Assembly: GCA_020064725.1 (NCBI GenBank)
Contig: JAGTWJ010000001.1
Coordinates: forward strand, 5,270,001 to 5,334,000
Length of the DNA: 64,000 nt
Direction of reading: 5' to 3'
From: Drechslerella dactyloides
Lineage: Eukaryota > Ascomycota > Orbiliomycetes > Orbiliales > Orbiliaceae
The first letter of the stretch is position 1, and every line of letters begins with the position of its first letter. Positions 11,190 to 21,817 of the stretch are shown here, in pieces. Made by a program: the position numbers and the translations under genes. Below the pieces are notes generated by a model. That model searched no databases. It saw only the letters and a list, made by a program, of their open reading frames with translations, and was not told the origin of the DNA.

Positions 11190-12638
11190 CTACCCTCCGC
11201 CGCCAAAGTCTAGCTTCCTCGCCACCTTCTTCCCCCGCCCGCTCGCATCGTCGGTGCTATTGAACAGCTCGCCAGCCTTCCTCTTCAGATCGCTCCCGAC
11301 CTTCTCGATTCCCTTGCCGCCGCCCTTCTTGGGCAGGTTCGCCGGCTTTGTCGGGTAGGGTTCCTGCGAGAACCACGGCACGTCCAGCGCTTCGCGTGCG
11401 GTGCACCGCTTCCGTGGATCCAGCCGGATCATCTTCATCAGCAGGTCGACGCCCGACTCGCCGGCTGCGATGAAGGTGTTCATGAAAAAGTCCTTTCCGC
11501 GCTCTTTCACCATTGCCGCGGCGTTATCCACGTGTGGGACGTAGTACCCCGGTAACGAGGACACGCCTGGCCAGTTCTCCTCCGTCGGGGTGCCGAGCGC
11601 CTGGCAAATGAGCTCGAATTGGTGCAGGTCGCTGTTGCCGGGGAGGAACGGGGTGCGGAGCATGAGTTCGCAGAAGACAAGGCCGAGGGAGAAGATGTCG
11701 ACGGCGGAGGAGTAGAATTTCGCGCCGTAGAAGAGTTCCGGAGGGCGGTACCAGCGTGTGATGACGTTGGAGGTCATGGGGCGGTAGGGGTCGGCGAAGG
11801 AGCGGGCGAGACCGAAATCGGCGAGTTTGAGGACACCGGTGGAGGAGAGGAGCAAGTTGTTCGGTTTGATATCCTAAGCGTTACCGTCGTTGGGATGTTA
11901 GCGGGCGGCATTTCAGGAAAAAGAGATGCAGTGGGTCATACGCGATGCAGCACGAACGCCTTGTGGCACCACCAGAGCCCGCGCAAGCTCATCAGCATCC
12001 AGCTCTTGACGTCGGCCATGCTGAGAGTCAGCGATGAGTCCTTGATGATCATTTCGAGGTCGCTGTCGAGGAACTCGAGCACGAGGCAGAGGTTCTGGTT
12101 CTTGGAGCTGAAGACGTCGAGCAGGGCGATGATGTTTGGGTGGTGCAGTTCGCGTAGGTATTTGACTTCGCGGATCGCGTCCATGGAGAGGCCGTCGCGG
12201 AATTCTGTGTTCACTTTGATCTTCTTGATGGCGACGGGGACGGCGGAATCGGTTGCTGTCGCGCGGCGATGACCGAGGTTCACGACGGCGTACGCTCCCT
12301 CTCCGAGTTTGCGGTCTGTGGAAGACAGAACGTAGCAGCAGTTAGCTAGCAGCACTTTTGATAAGAGATGAAAAGCGACGATGGTAGCATGGGGCCGTGC
12401 CTTTCGTGTACTTCCGCTTGGTCTTGGTGTTGATGTCGTCCGGGTCGTCAATGTCGGAATCGTCAGAGTTGTCCTTGGACAGGCCGCCGCCGCCATCGTC
12501 GATTTCCACGACCGAGGCGGGCACGGGAGTATGTCCGTTGCCAAACGGCAGCGTGCGCCGGGTCGGAGGGGCGGCGGCAGCAGCATTGCTGGGCCTGGTG
12601 GCGGAGGATGAGGCGGACGAGCCTGCGGTCGCACTCAT
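11190..12638 (-). CDS. kin28: TFIIH cyclin-dependent kinase Kin28/CDK7
   Basis: Catalytic subunit of the TFIIH kinase module, which phosphorylates Ser5/Ser7 of the RNA polymerase II C-terminal repeats together with cyclin H and Tfb3. Three exons on the minus strand, 12401-12638, 11942-12315 and 11190-11873, give 431 residues. An acidic, disordered N-terminus of about 75 residues precedes the kinase domain. Visible motifs: Gly loop GEGAYAVVNLG, ATP lysine in VAIKKIK, catalytic HRDIKPNN, DFGLA, and activation segment SNVITRWYRPPELFYGAKFYS, whose SNVITRWYRPPE spacing is typical of Kin28/Mcs6. The C-terminal tail is basic (KRKAGELFN, KKVARKLDF). The second intron is GTATGA...CTTAG. The first fits the family best as a GC-AG intron (12316-12400), giving YTKDRKLGEG at the domain start; a 40-nt GT-AG alternative adds 17 residues. 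Confidence 0.93.
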
Positions 12639-12857
12639 GTCGCGAGATGGTGCGCGTGTGGACAGCTTGGTGGTTGCTGTTCGGAATAGTCAATGGCGCG
12701 GAGTTGGTCGCGAAGCTGTTGGAGTTTGGAAGCGAGGCCGTGTTGAGCTTGATCGCGCGTCGGGAAAATTTCCCCCCTCCGCCTTTTTATCTCCAACCGC
12801 AACCTCGTCCCCGCGATCCTTGAAGAAGGATCCGCCAGCACCTTTACACCACCGGCA
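12639..12857. promoter_or_regulatory. Shared bidirectional promoter, kin28 / mS41
   Basis: Only 219 bp separate the divergent start codons of kin28 (minus) and the mS41 gene (plus), so both promoters must lie here or overlap the genes. The half nearest mS41 is C/T-rich on the plus strand. No TATA box is evident. Co-regulation is an inference from spacing only. Confidence 0.6.
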
Positions 12858-13450
12858 ATGGTGAGATATCGAACTTCTCCTGCTCAATTGTGTGCGGCTG
12901 CTGACATCGCCTTATTTCAGAACCGACTGCGGCCGCTGTTCCCGGCGAAGAGGCCGGTGATCCTCGACTTCCTGCTGCCCAGCTTGAACCATGCGAGGTT
13001 ACTCCACCACTCGCGCCCGGCACGCCCGATCCCTGAGGTACCGCGTCGCGCAGCTCTCATACCATGCCATCCAGCTTCTGAGCCGTTACTAATCTGCCGG
13101 TCGATCGAGCGCAGCCCTCCTCCACAGCTCCCGACGTCGCCACCTTCCTCACCAAGATCGGTCGCAACATGATCCAGCACGAGTCCAAATTCACCGACTG
13201 GAACCAGCTCATGGCGACCACCCCGCAGCAGCTCCGAGACATGGGTATCGAGCCTGCTCGCGATAGGCGATATCTGATCGACTGGCGGGAACGATACCGG
13301 AACGGCATCGCCCCAATGGAGTTCAAGCGTGGTCGCAAGATTGATGGAGGTGAGCGCCGGAAGAAGATGGTACGGTTCTTGAGGGCGGTTGCGCAGCGGC
13401 AAGAGCAGAGGAAGAAAGAGGAGCAGGCGCTGTTGATGGGCAATAAGTAG
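12858..13450 (+). CDS. Mitochondrial small-subunit ribosomal protein mS41 (IGR motif, Fyv4-like)
   Basis: Component of the mitochondrial small ribosomal subunit; the yeast relative is Fyv4. Exons 12858-12860, 12921-13037 and 13115-13450 encode 151 residues. The start codon is an exon of its own: ATG is followed at once by a GTGAGA donor, and the acceptor TTATTTCAG gives MNRLRPLFPAK, a basic, hydrophobic mitochondrial presequence. Intron 2 (77 nt) has a TACTAAT branch site. The conserved domain spans about residues 45-110 with the defining TKIGR motif at 52-56 and the LRDMGIEPARDRRYL block. The C-terminus is basic and helical (RRKKMVRFLRAV). Intron 1 is exactly 60 nt, in frame and stop-free, so unspliced RNA also encodes a protein with 20 extra residues after Met1. 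Confidence 0.88.
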
Positions 13451-14671
13451 TCGGGCATCTTGATCGAGGTCATGACAGGTGCCGAGGTGGACTTGGGTGC
13501 CATCACGTGCGCCAGACGAGGGAAAGCTTGCATGGCGTTTCCCCGGTTATGAGACTACTTAGGCTTGCTACCCACTACCACTATGGTAAGAAGCTTGCCC
13601 TTGTTATATATTCTTGTGATGGTAATCTTTGAGGTTTGGTCAGCCAACATCACGGCACCGCCTGCCACTGTCACGGAGAATAACCCTCAGCTGTATATAG
13701 CGGATGACATGAGGTGGCGCATGTACATAGATTTATTGTTGCCAAGTGCAGTATTTCATTTCCTATCAGCAGTAATCAGGAAGCCCAAGATAGGGTTCTT
13801 TTGATATCGGGAAATTGAACTGGTCCGCTGTATGTGGCTGGTACTCTGTATCTCTATGGTCATGAAGGTTTATACAGGACTATTCCGACAACATGTAGTT
13901 TGCATGAACACGTGGATATACTGGCAGCCAAGACTTAAAAAGAAAGTACCTAGATATAGAACTAATTAATAGCTGATTCATCTTGTGCGTCTGTTGAACT
14001 ACGAGTGATACTTACTTACCTATATACGAGTTTAATTCCAGATCTGCAGGCGGAGGTGTAGACGCGGCCCGTAGCCACACTGGCGAACTATATAGATGCA
14101 GATGTTATCGGAAACACTCTAATTAAGTTATAAGACGTATAATTTGATAAATTTAGCACGGAACGGCGGGGGTATCCATAAATTCGGCGTACAATGCCCT
14201 AACGTTGAACTCATATAACATTAATACTTTACGCGTATACGCAAGGCTTGCATCTGTATACCTGACTACGTAGGTACGAGACAATCAGAGCTAAAGCAAC
14301 TATCAACAGCTATATAGAGCGCGATGGTTTCGAAAGCCCGTACCCTGGTTTCGATATATGTATCGCAAAGAATATATCATGATTCTCATTGTTTTTGTTC
14401 GGTAACCCATAAGATTTGTGGGAAAGTTTCTCTTGGTGGTGCGTTATCGAGATATGTCTCGCTGGTCCGACTGGGTACCGCAATGTACCTTTATGATTTA
14501 ATAGAATTCTGGAGAAAGAAGCGTGCAAGACGGTTTTAACTGAATCTTAGAGTCAGCATATCGGATCATAGTAGCGTAGGCGCGAATGTTTGGGGTTCGA
14601 CTTCTTTGGTTAACGATGTATGGCGTCAATATGAAGCGGCGATGGCATCTATAGCTATCGCTCGGGAGTTA

Positions 14672-15020
14672 TCAGGATAACATCCGCATCAAATCCCCGA
14701 GTCCGTCCTCAAGGACCACTCTGAGGGTCCGGACACCAGTATACGCCAACATAGGAACCAATGTCACGCGCACGGTGTATGCTACCGCTTCCTCGAGCTC
14801 TTTGATAGCAACGAGCCCTGATATCGACCCTTCAGGTCAAATTCCGCTATCCTTGGCTTTGAAATGTGAGCCTCGTCATGGAGACATCGATACCTCCGAC
14901 CATATGCCGAATGTACCACTCGGAGCTCTAGACGGCTGCCGGTGTCAGGGATGCGCGTCTTCAGATTTCGAGCTATCGAAGCTCGATTTTCCCCACCCAG
15001 AAATTAGCAGCCCGAATTAA
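14672..15020 (+). other. Coding-like open segment, unassigned
   Basis: A frame open for about 116 codons, preceded directly by a possible acceptor (GTTATCAG before GATAAC) and ending with TAA. The peptide is compositionally protein-like, with blocks such as YANIGTNVTRTVYATA, SPDIDPSGQIPLSLAL and CRCQGC, and codons mostly G/C-ending. There is no good ATG at its 5' end, so if real it would be the last exon of a gene or a relic. I do not recognise the family. Confidence 0.3.
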
Positions 15021-16579
15021 TACACTAGCTTCATCGGGGCATTCACGGAATGCACGCCGTACTTGGACGCTCGCTGACGTCCCGTGAGCCCGCTCAAGCC
15101 AGTAACGGTCGGGAAGACGGATGCGAGTGCCGTCGCCCGCATGAGCAGCATTCCTGCTCCATGCGGGCGTCGGTGATTTTTTTCCATTTGGCGAGCAGGA
15201 AAGGTTAAATTGCATGGTGGACGTTGCACTTTTCCAACGTGCGTCGCATGCGCTGCCGCTGTCCCGCCGCACCACAAAAGCAGTAAAGTGGCCGGGACCC
15301 TTGTGTAACCACAACTGACGACGTTTCTACCAAGCGCATGTCGACGGATGCTCTGCGCGAGATTTCAGGATCGCTTTGACGATGTTTTCCATCATGGTAG
15401 ATAAAAGGTGGTGGAGATATTGAGGGACTGCACGTTTTTTAAGCCTCGTTTTGGCGGCGTGCTGGCTGTGGTGGCATCGTGGTTTGGGGCTGGAGCCGCG
15501 CCTTTTCATAGGGCAATGATCAGCATCGGAACGTTTCGGCACTCCGCAAACCTAAGTTTAAGCATTTGGTCAACGGGGCTCTTACTCTCGTATGTACGAC
15601 GTCCGATTGAAATCTTACCTCGATGAATATCCGATTATGTGGAAATTATCTGAGGGTGTTCTTCCAAAATGTAAAGGCGTGTGCACAGTCAATTATTGTC
15701 GTGGCAGGTAAGAAAGTTGGATCAGGTTGAACAAGAGAGGCAGGTCGAAGTGGCTCGATAATAAATACCGCTATTAGTAAGGTTCCGACTATCATAAAAG
15801 GTGCACCCGCATGACTACCATTCGCTATCTTTCGTATTCATATGCATCCGGATCCAACAATGGAAGGCTAGCCGCGATACCAGTTGTTAGATATGCAGTC
15901 ATCCAAGCTTACGTTATATGAACAAAGGCGATAGGTTAGTATACATAATTCAGCTTCGGCGGATATTTATCCGAGCGTCTGGTCTTCGCTGATTTGTTGG
16001 CAGCGCCACACCAATGCAAGATACATGTCATGACATGCAGATATAATGTGATGGCCCGCTAAATCGGACTTGTGTAACACTATCGCCAGGCACCTCCAAC
16101 CGATATACTATAACGAGAGGATTGTTCGGGTACTTCGTTAATATAAAGATACGATACGGGAAACTATGATTTATTTAAACCTAGGATCTTTAGGGCTTCT
16201 CGCCCCGTATTCGTCCGTATTGCGGTCGGTTTGGGGGTTTTCGGTTGTACCACAATACAATATATTTTTGTAAATTTCCTATATATTTCTACACTTTTCT
16301 ACATCTTTTGGATATTTTCTATACCTTTTCTCTTTTACAAACTATACTATAGTTAGCTGTCTGGTGTACCCGAAATCCTCTTATTGTTATAGTATTCACA
16401 CTTCTTAGATCTAACCATGTTCCCCCTATCAATTCATCTCGGTCCATAGATATTCAGATACGAGAAATAGTATAAAGAAAGTATATAACTGATCCACCCT
16501 ATAGCTCCACTTCCCCTCAACTATAAGCAATCTCCCTCGTTTCTGTTGTGCATAGGTTTCTGCAAATATATTTTGTAAT

Positions 16580-16852
16580 GTGATATCAACTAAACACCAC
16601 GCCGACTCTATCTATCGCCCATCTTCACACCATAGTACTATTCCTATTGTAGCCGCCCCGGCACTCGTGGCACCCTCTATTATCAGCGCCGACACCCAGG
16701 ACACTGACCACACCGAAAGAATGGTCCTTGGGCCCAGTATCCATGATATCGGCTCTGGGTCCGGGCCCATGGGTCTCTCTAACATAGACTTTGACGGGGC
16801 CTCCTCTAGCTTGGATGGACTTCCCAATCGACGCGATCGTCAGACAATGTAG
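16580..16852 (+). other. Coding-like fragment downstream of AT-rich block, possible element relic
   Basis: A 90-codon frame beginning with GTG and ending with TAG, with strong G/C-ending codon preference (blocks VAAPALVAPSI and LGPSIHDIGSGSGP). It follows about 450 nt of very AT-rich sequence (TATATTTTTGTAAATTTCC). The contrast in composition suggests a piece of inserted DNA, for instance the start of a retroelement ORF, but no diagnostic motif (zinc knuckle, reverse transcriptase, integrase) is visible. Confidence 0.25.
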
Positions 16853-19454
16853 TTAAAGCTACAAGCTTATTTTGCCACGAGCGGCTGGAAAGGGGTATCG
16901 TACTTACCTATTGATATCGCGTACGTCGCTATAGTCGCCAGGGTAATGTTTCTAAATGTACCTCTACCTCATCCTACCCCTTATCGATTCTCCCAAGAAT
17001 TTTCTTCTTGTTTGCTATCAATCGCACCGGAAAGCTATTAATGGACGTATAAGCTATAATCGATCGTGCCGCTCGACGTCGACGAGAATCGCGCAGCGAA
17101 TAAAAATGCGCCATGAGCAACATAGTGGTGATTGGAGGAGTGTCGATGCGGGTCGATGCGGGGCGACATGCATACCGCCTCGATTCGAGACGGCTGACGT
17201 CTGCCCCACATAGCGGCTCCCTTTCATACATACGCAGCCAGTTGGATGTAGTTCTCGCGACGTTCTACGGCCAAGAGCCGCTTGTCCAGGCGACTATTTG
17301 GTCAGCCCCTTAAAGTGCATTTGTGCTCCCGCAGTTCCACCATTGGATTGCCACATTCGACTAGGTGATATATGCCGGCCGTTGAGAAGCGAACTTTGTC
17401 CCTTATTCGAAAATAGGCTATATAGATTATTAATATATCGATATCGATGTTACATTCAAACTGCTTCGCAAGGCCGGTCAATCCACTAATACGTCGATGG
17501 CAGCTTATGAGAAAATATAGCAAAGGCCATTTAAGGATTGCCACAGAATTAATTGGGTAAGAAGAGAGGCAGCGGCACATCCCGTTTTGTTGTCTGCCCA
17601 GGTAGTAGTTGTGGGCGCATGTATTCGTCGTCATGAAGGCTTGATTTTCGTGCAATGCAATGCGCATGCATGCAAGTGTGATAATAACTATAACACAACT
17701 ATAATATACTCTGCAGCCTTGTCGTATATCGAGAATCTATATTTGTCAATGGGATTGTCATACAGAAATAGTCTTTGTGGATGTTCTGCTGTGCAACGTA
17801 CGTAACGCAACGTGCTATCTACAAAATCATGTGCTTGCCGCCAAATGATGTGGTAATGTAGTGTCGGCGCCCGGTTTCCCGTCGCCTCATTAATGCATTG
17901 GGAAACAGGTACTTACCTGGCGTTCTGGGGGCGTCGCGGAACTTGCCAATGATATGCTCTTGGAGACTGGAGGGAATGCCTGTCAGTGCGACAAGGGTCA
18001 ATATGGTCGCGCACCTGTCAGCTGTCACAGCGCATCTCACTGGCCCTCAGCTTTTCGCCCGTGCCCGGGTGTAACCTATCTCGATTTCGGTGGCCCGAGG
18101 AGCCGCGTGTTGCACTGACGTTCCGCCCGGTGCCACAGGGCCCGGGCACAGCCACATTCCTCCGGGATACATTCCTCGAGTTCCGGAATTCTTTTCCCGG
18201 CACCAAAACAAGCGAACCAACTATCGGTTGAAGTATGTACCTTATCTTGCATCACAGGAATGTAGATAGCCGGCCAATCGGTCGGCAGTGAGGTGGCTCT
18301 GTCTTATGATTATCAGAATGCTGCTATTACACCTGTACATAGTATAAAGTGGAGAATTGTTTCGAATGGACCGTTCTCGAGCTCGGTCTGCCCGGGCGCC
18401 GTGGCGCTACCCGAGCCCAAATGACACCATTGTCCGTGGCCCCAGTGGCAAAGTCCAACAAAAACCCAACTATGATTAGAACAGAATGCAGTGAATATCC
18501 CTAACTCCGTGCACCAATTTGCTTTCGATGGACGCTCGAATCGACCTCAATTCGGCCCCTTCCCTTTCCATCAAGTCCCATCGGCAGCCAAATAGCGTTT
18601 CGTCATGCTCTCCCTGTCCTTCGAAGCGAGTCAAACGGAGCAGGATCTCCGGCCGCCAGGCCCCCATGCACTGATTCTATAAATTTACAGGATTACAAAC
18701 GCAAACACCCAGCAACGAATCGAATTCCATTCTGCCGAATTTCGTGAAGTAATGCACGAATACCGTCTTTCCAACGGCTGCTAGTTCGTACCCACGCGAC
18801 AGTTTTGGAAAAGGCGAAGGCAACGGGAACCTCTTTTAAAATTCGATTTTCACAAAACGGGGCGTTGCGGTTTCAATTCAGAAGTGGGTAGCTGTACGCT
18901 CGACAGAGCATTCGCATTCCATAATCTTAGACATGTGGAATTTTTTAAAAAACTAGCGGAAAAAGTGTTTCTCCCTTGTCTCCGAGGCTGAAGTCTCTGA
19001 CCTATCAGTTTCCAGGCCCGCCACCGAGGGGGATTGCGACTCTGCTAACCAAAGGCGACCCCAGGAGATGCAAAGTGGAGTTAATGCAAGGTCGACGAGA
19101 CTGTTTGTGCAAATCGTCCGATCCGCGACTGTGATTCGCCAGTCGCATCGTCCCCGATATATGGACGCTTGATCAAAAACGATCGCAGGAATTTGAAAAT
19201 CGGGGTATATCCGGGTTACGGCTTGCGCCCAGACATTTGTTATCACTGCGCTGTCCGTTGTGGAGCTCAGTCCGAGATCCTAGTAGCCGATGTGATATCA
19301 ACACGTCTCGCCGGCATGAATTTCCGGGGTGTTTTTTTTTTTTTCCAAAGCTACTCCTCCGTAGCTAATAATTAGAGTGTGCGGTGAGGATTGGTATGTA
19401 TTTTACTACATGCCAACCAAGGGCCACGAGCATGGAGTAATAAAACTCGGGCTC

Positions 19455-19484
19455 GTATGTATATATGTATGTATGTATGTATGT
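19455..19484. repeat. (GTAT)n microsatellite
   Basis: About seven GTAT units with one interrupting TATA. A similar imperfect GTAT/ATGT tract lies at about 20574-20615. Both are in gene-free DNA. Confidence 0.9.
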
Positions 19485-21528
19485 AGTGTGACACATTCCC
19501 AACTTGCATGCATTGCATCAGCTGCACCAAAGCGCCATGACGAAGGAGTCGAGGATGCACATCAGGTTGTACGTATCAACAGTTGCCATGTATGTAGGTA
19601 CTAACAGGGACGAGCGATCTTTTACGGCTTTCGCTCAATCATAGGCCAGATAACCGTGGTCTGGCAAACCCATATTATATGTCAGCCTTCCATATGCGGA
19701 CGTCCGCAAAGTGTATCGGCCCACCTTGAAAACCGAAAACTAAGCAGGCATATATACAGGGGGTGTGGATAAACTTCGGTGGCCGCCTCGCAAGGGAAGT
19801 TAAAGAAGGGACGAACGAGGGAGCGAAAGAACCAACATAGGGATAGGATGCCACCAGCCGTCCGTTCCTATTGGAGTAATTCACAGCGAGTAAGCCACCT
19901 AACGGTGTATATGTGGTGCGCCGTAACAAAGAACGCTATAACTGTCGACACGGCAGGCAAGGCAGGAGACCAGCAAGCCGTCTTCTACACAGGAATGCTT
20001 GCGGGAGGGGGGTCAGAGGACATGCAGATTGACTGACTCCCGCCTAACCCCCAAATACCCAAGGTTAGCTGGCAACTCTGCATAAAGCTACCATTTCGAT
20101 TGGGCGGGGATCATGGAACTGCCACGGCATCCTGGATTGTCTTTGAGCCCCCTCACCTCGAACTCCCTGTCTGTGCAATTGGCTCGCATCGAAACTACCT
20201 GGTGTGGTGCACGACGAGCTATTCCGTGTACGGCCATGGCGTCGATAAATCGTCCTTTCGTTCTTCTCTACCTTCTTTCCCTCCCGGTGGCACAACAGTA
20301 TCTGCACATATATGGATCTGCTATCCTTCCAATGCCCCACGGATAGAAGAAGCATGCATGGCGCGTGCAGAGAAGCCTTGTGGATGGGGATGCGAGAATT
20401 TCGAAGGTACATGCTCAGAATTCTTCTTCTTCGTTCCAAAACAGCTAAGTGTGCAGCACGCATGTCGGCTGCAGGCATCGGGTTTCCACTTTGCAACTGC
20501 CGCAAATTCGCACTCGCACACTCGTACTCTGTAGACATACTTGCGTACTCGTGTAATTGTTCGAGTATGGATTTATGTATGTACTTTATGTATGTATGTA
20601 GGTCTGCATGTATGTGGGAGCGTGCGTGCTCAGACACGCACATAAATTTGCGGAACAGTATCGAGGCTAGCACTTGTGGACTCGAACTGGGGTCCGCTGC
20701 ATGCATGTCCTTTGCTCTTTTCATTCCTTGGCCTCGCGGTAGGTAGACAAGTGAGTGAGGTGAGCGAGGAGTCGGCGGGCGTGAAGGTATAATTGCACGG
20801 GACAGACAAATGGACGGGGAGTGTGTCATCAAACGAACGCTCGCTGGGTTACGCGGAAAGATAATGTTGCGTCTGGTACGTTCGAATTGCCCGAGCCGAT
20901 TCCAGCAGACCACTTTAGCTCGTAGTTTGCACTAGCCGGGCGTCTGGTTCAGTTTTTTGATGACCTGCAACCATACCGCGATATCCACAAAGCGCCACCT
21001 TACATGTCAATTAAAAACAGCTATATAGCTTTGTAGGGAAAATGTACTCCTTTGTTGCGTGGCACTCGCTCGTGATATTACTACTGTCTTTTTTGTGGCT
21101 GTGGAAAATCCCGTACAGTGATATGGAATGCAAATGTGGTACGATTGGATTGAATGTAAAACCATGCATAGGGGAACACGGGTCCCGGATTCTGAAGTCT
21201 AACTCAGCGGCGGCTGCAGCAAGGCAAAAAAAATAGGACACTCCCTCCTCTAAACACGGCGTTCGTGCTACAATGTTGCATTTGCATTTTGCATCGGAAA
21301 ACTTGGATACAAAGACTGGTGGCTTAGCTAGTCGATAAGAAACGATGAAATAGCAAGGGAATGCAAAAAAAACAGGTTCTGGTGTCAAATGAGAAAGAAA
21401 GGAAAAAAACATGGCACGCTGGAAAAACACTCAAGGGCAAGCAAAGCATGCAGTGCCGGCATGCGTTTTTTTCATCCTACATCCTTTTGGTTTAGCCTTG
21501 CTCCGAAAACTGGAAAATGATAACTGAG

Positions 21529-21546
21529 AAAAAAAAAAAAAAAAAA
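21529..21546. repeat. 18-base poly(A) run
   Basis: Homopolymer of 18 A on the plus strand about 270 bp beyond the stop codon of the YTH gene; on that gene's strand it is a T run in the 3' flank. It might also be the tail of an old retrotransposed copy, but no such copy is visible upstream. Confidence 0.85.
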
Positions 21547-21817
21547 GGACAGTGAGGTGCAGCTTGCTCAAGGGGAATCAAAGTAGACAAAGGAAATCGG
21601 CGTAGAAGTATTATGTGGTGCCGAAACGGCCCGGGTGAGAAGGAGCTATTAGTGAATATGATACAGGAATCGAACGCGAAAAATGCTGAAAGAGACCTTG
21701 CAAGCTCTAGAACACCGGGCGGTATACTAGCGCAGTCACAATAGATGAAATTTATCGTCTGCGCTTTAAGCAAAGAAAATGCTGGCCTGAGTTTAGGAAA
21801 TGCCTCGCGTGTACTAC

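Larger units (their letters stand above)
13451..21817. other. Long gene-poor region with coding-like fragments
   Basis: More than 8 kb without a complete gene. It begins with the probable 3' UTR of mS41. Open frames are short and scattered over both strands. Two pieces have protein-like composition (14672-15020 and 16580-16852, listed separately). AT-rich patches occur near 13,900-14,300 and 16,130-16,580. GTAT microsatellites lie near 19,455 and 20,575, and an 18-A run near 21,529. A GTGCCCGGG / CCCGGGCAC inverted repeat flanks about 75 bp near 18,060-18,150. Nothing identifies a complete mobile element. Confidence 0.5.

Noticed and set aside
20065..20913. 282-codon minus-strand open frame
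   Set aside because: It starts at GTG, spans a GTAT microsatellite, and overlaps 144-codon frames on the other strand. Composition is like translated non-coding DNA, with no domain.
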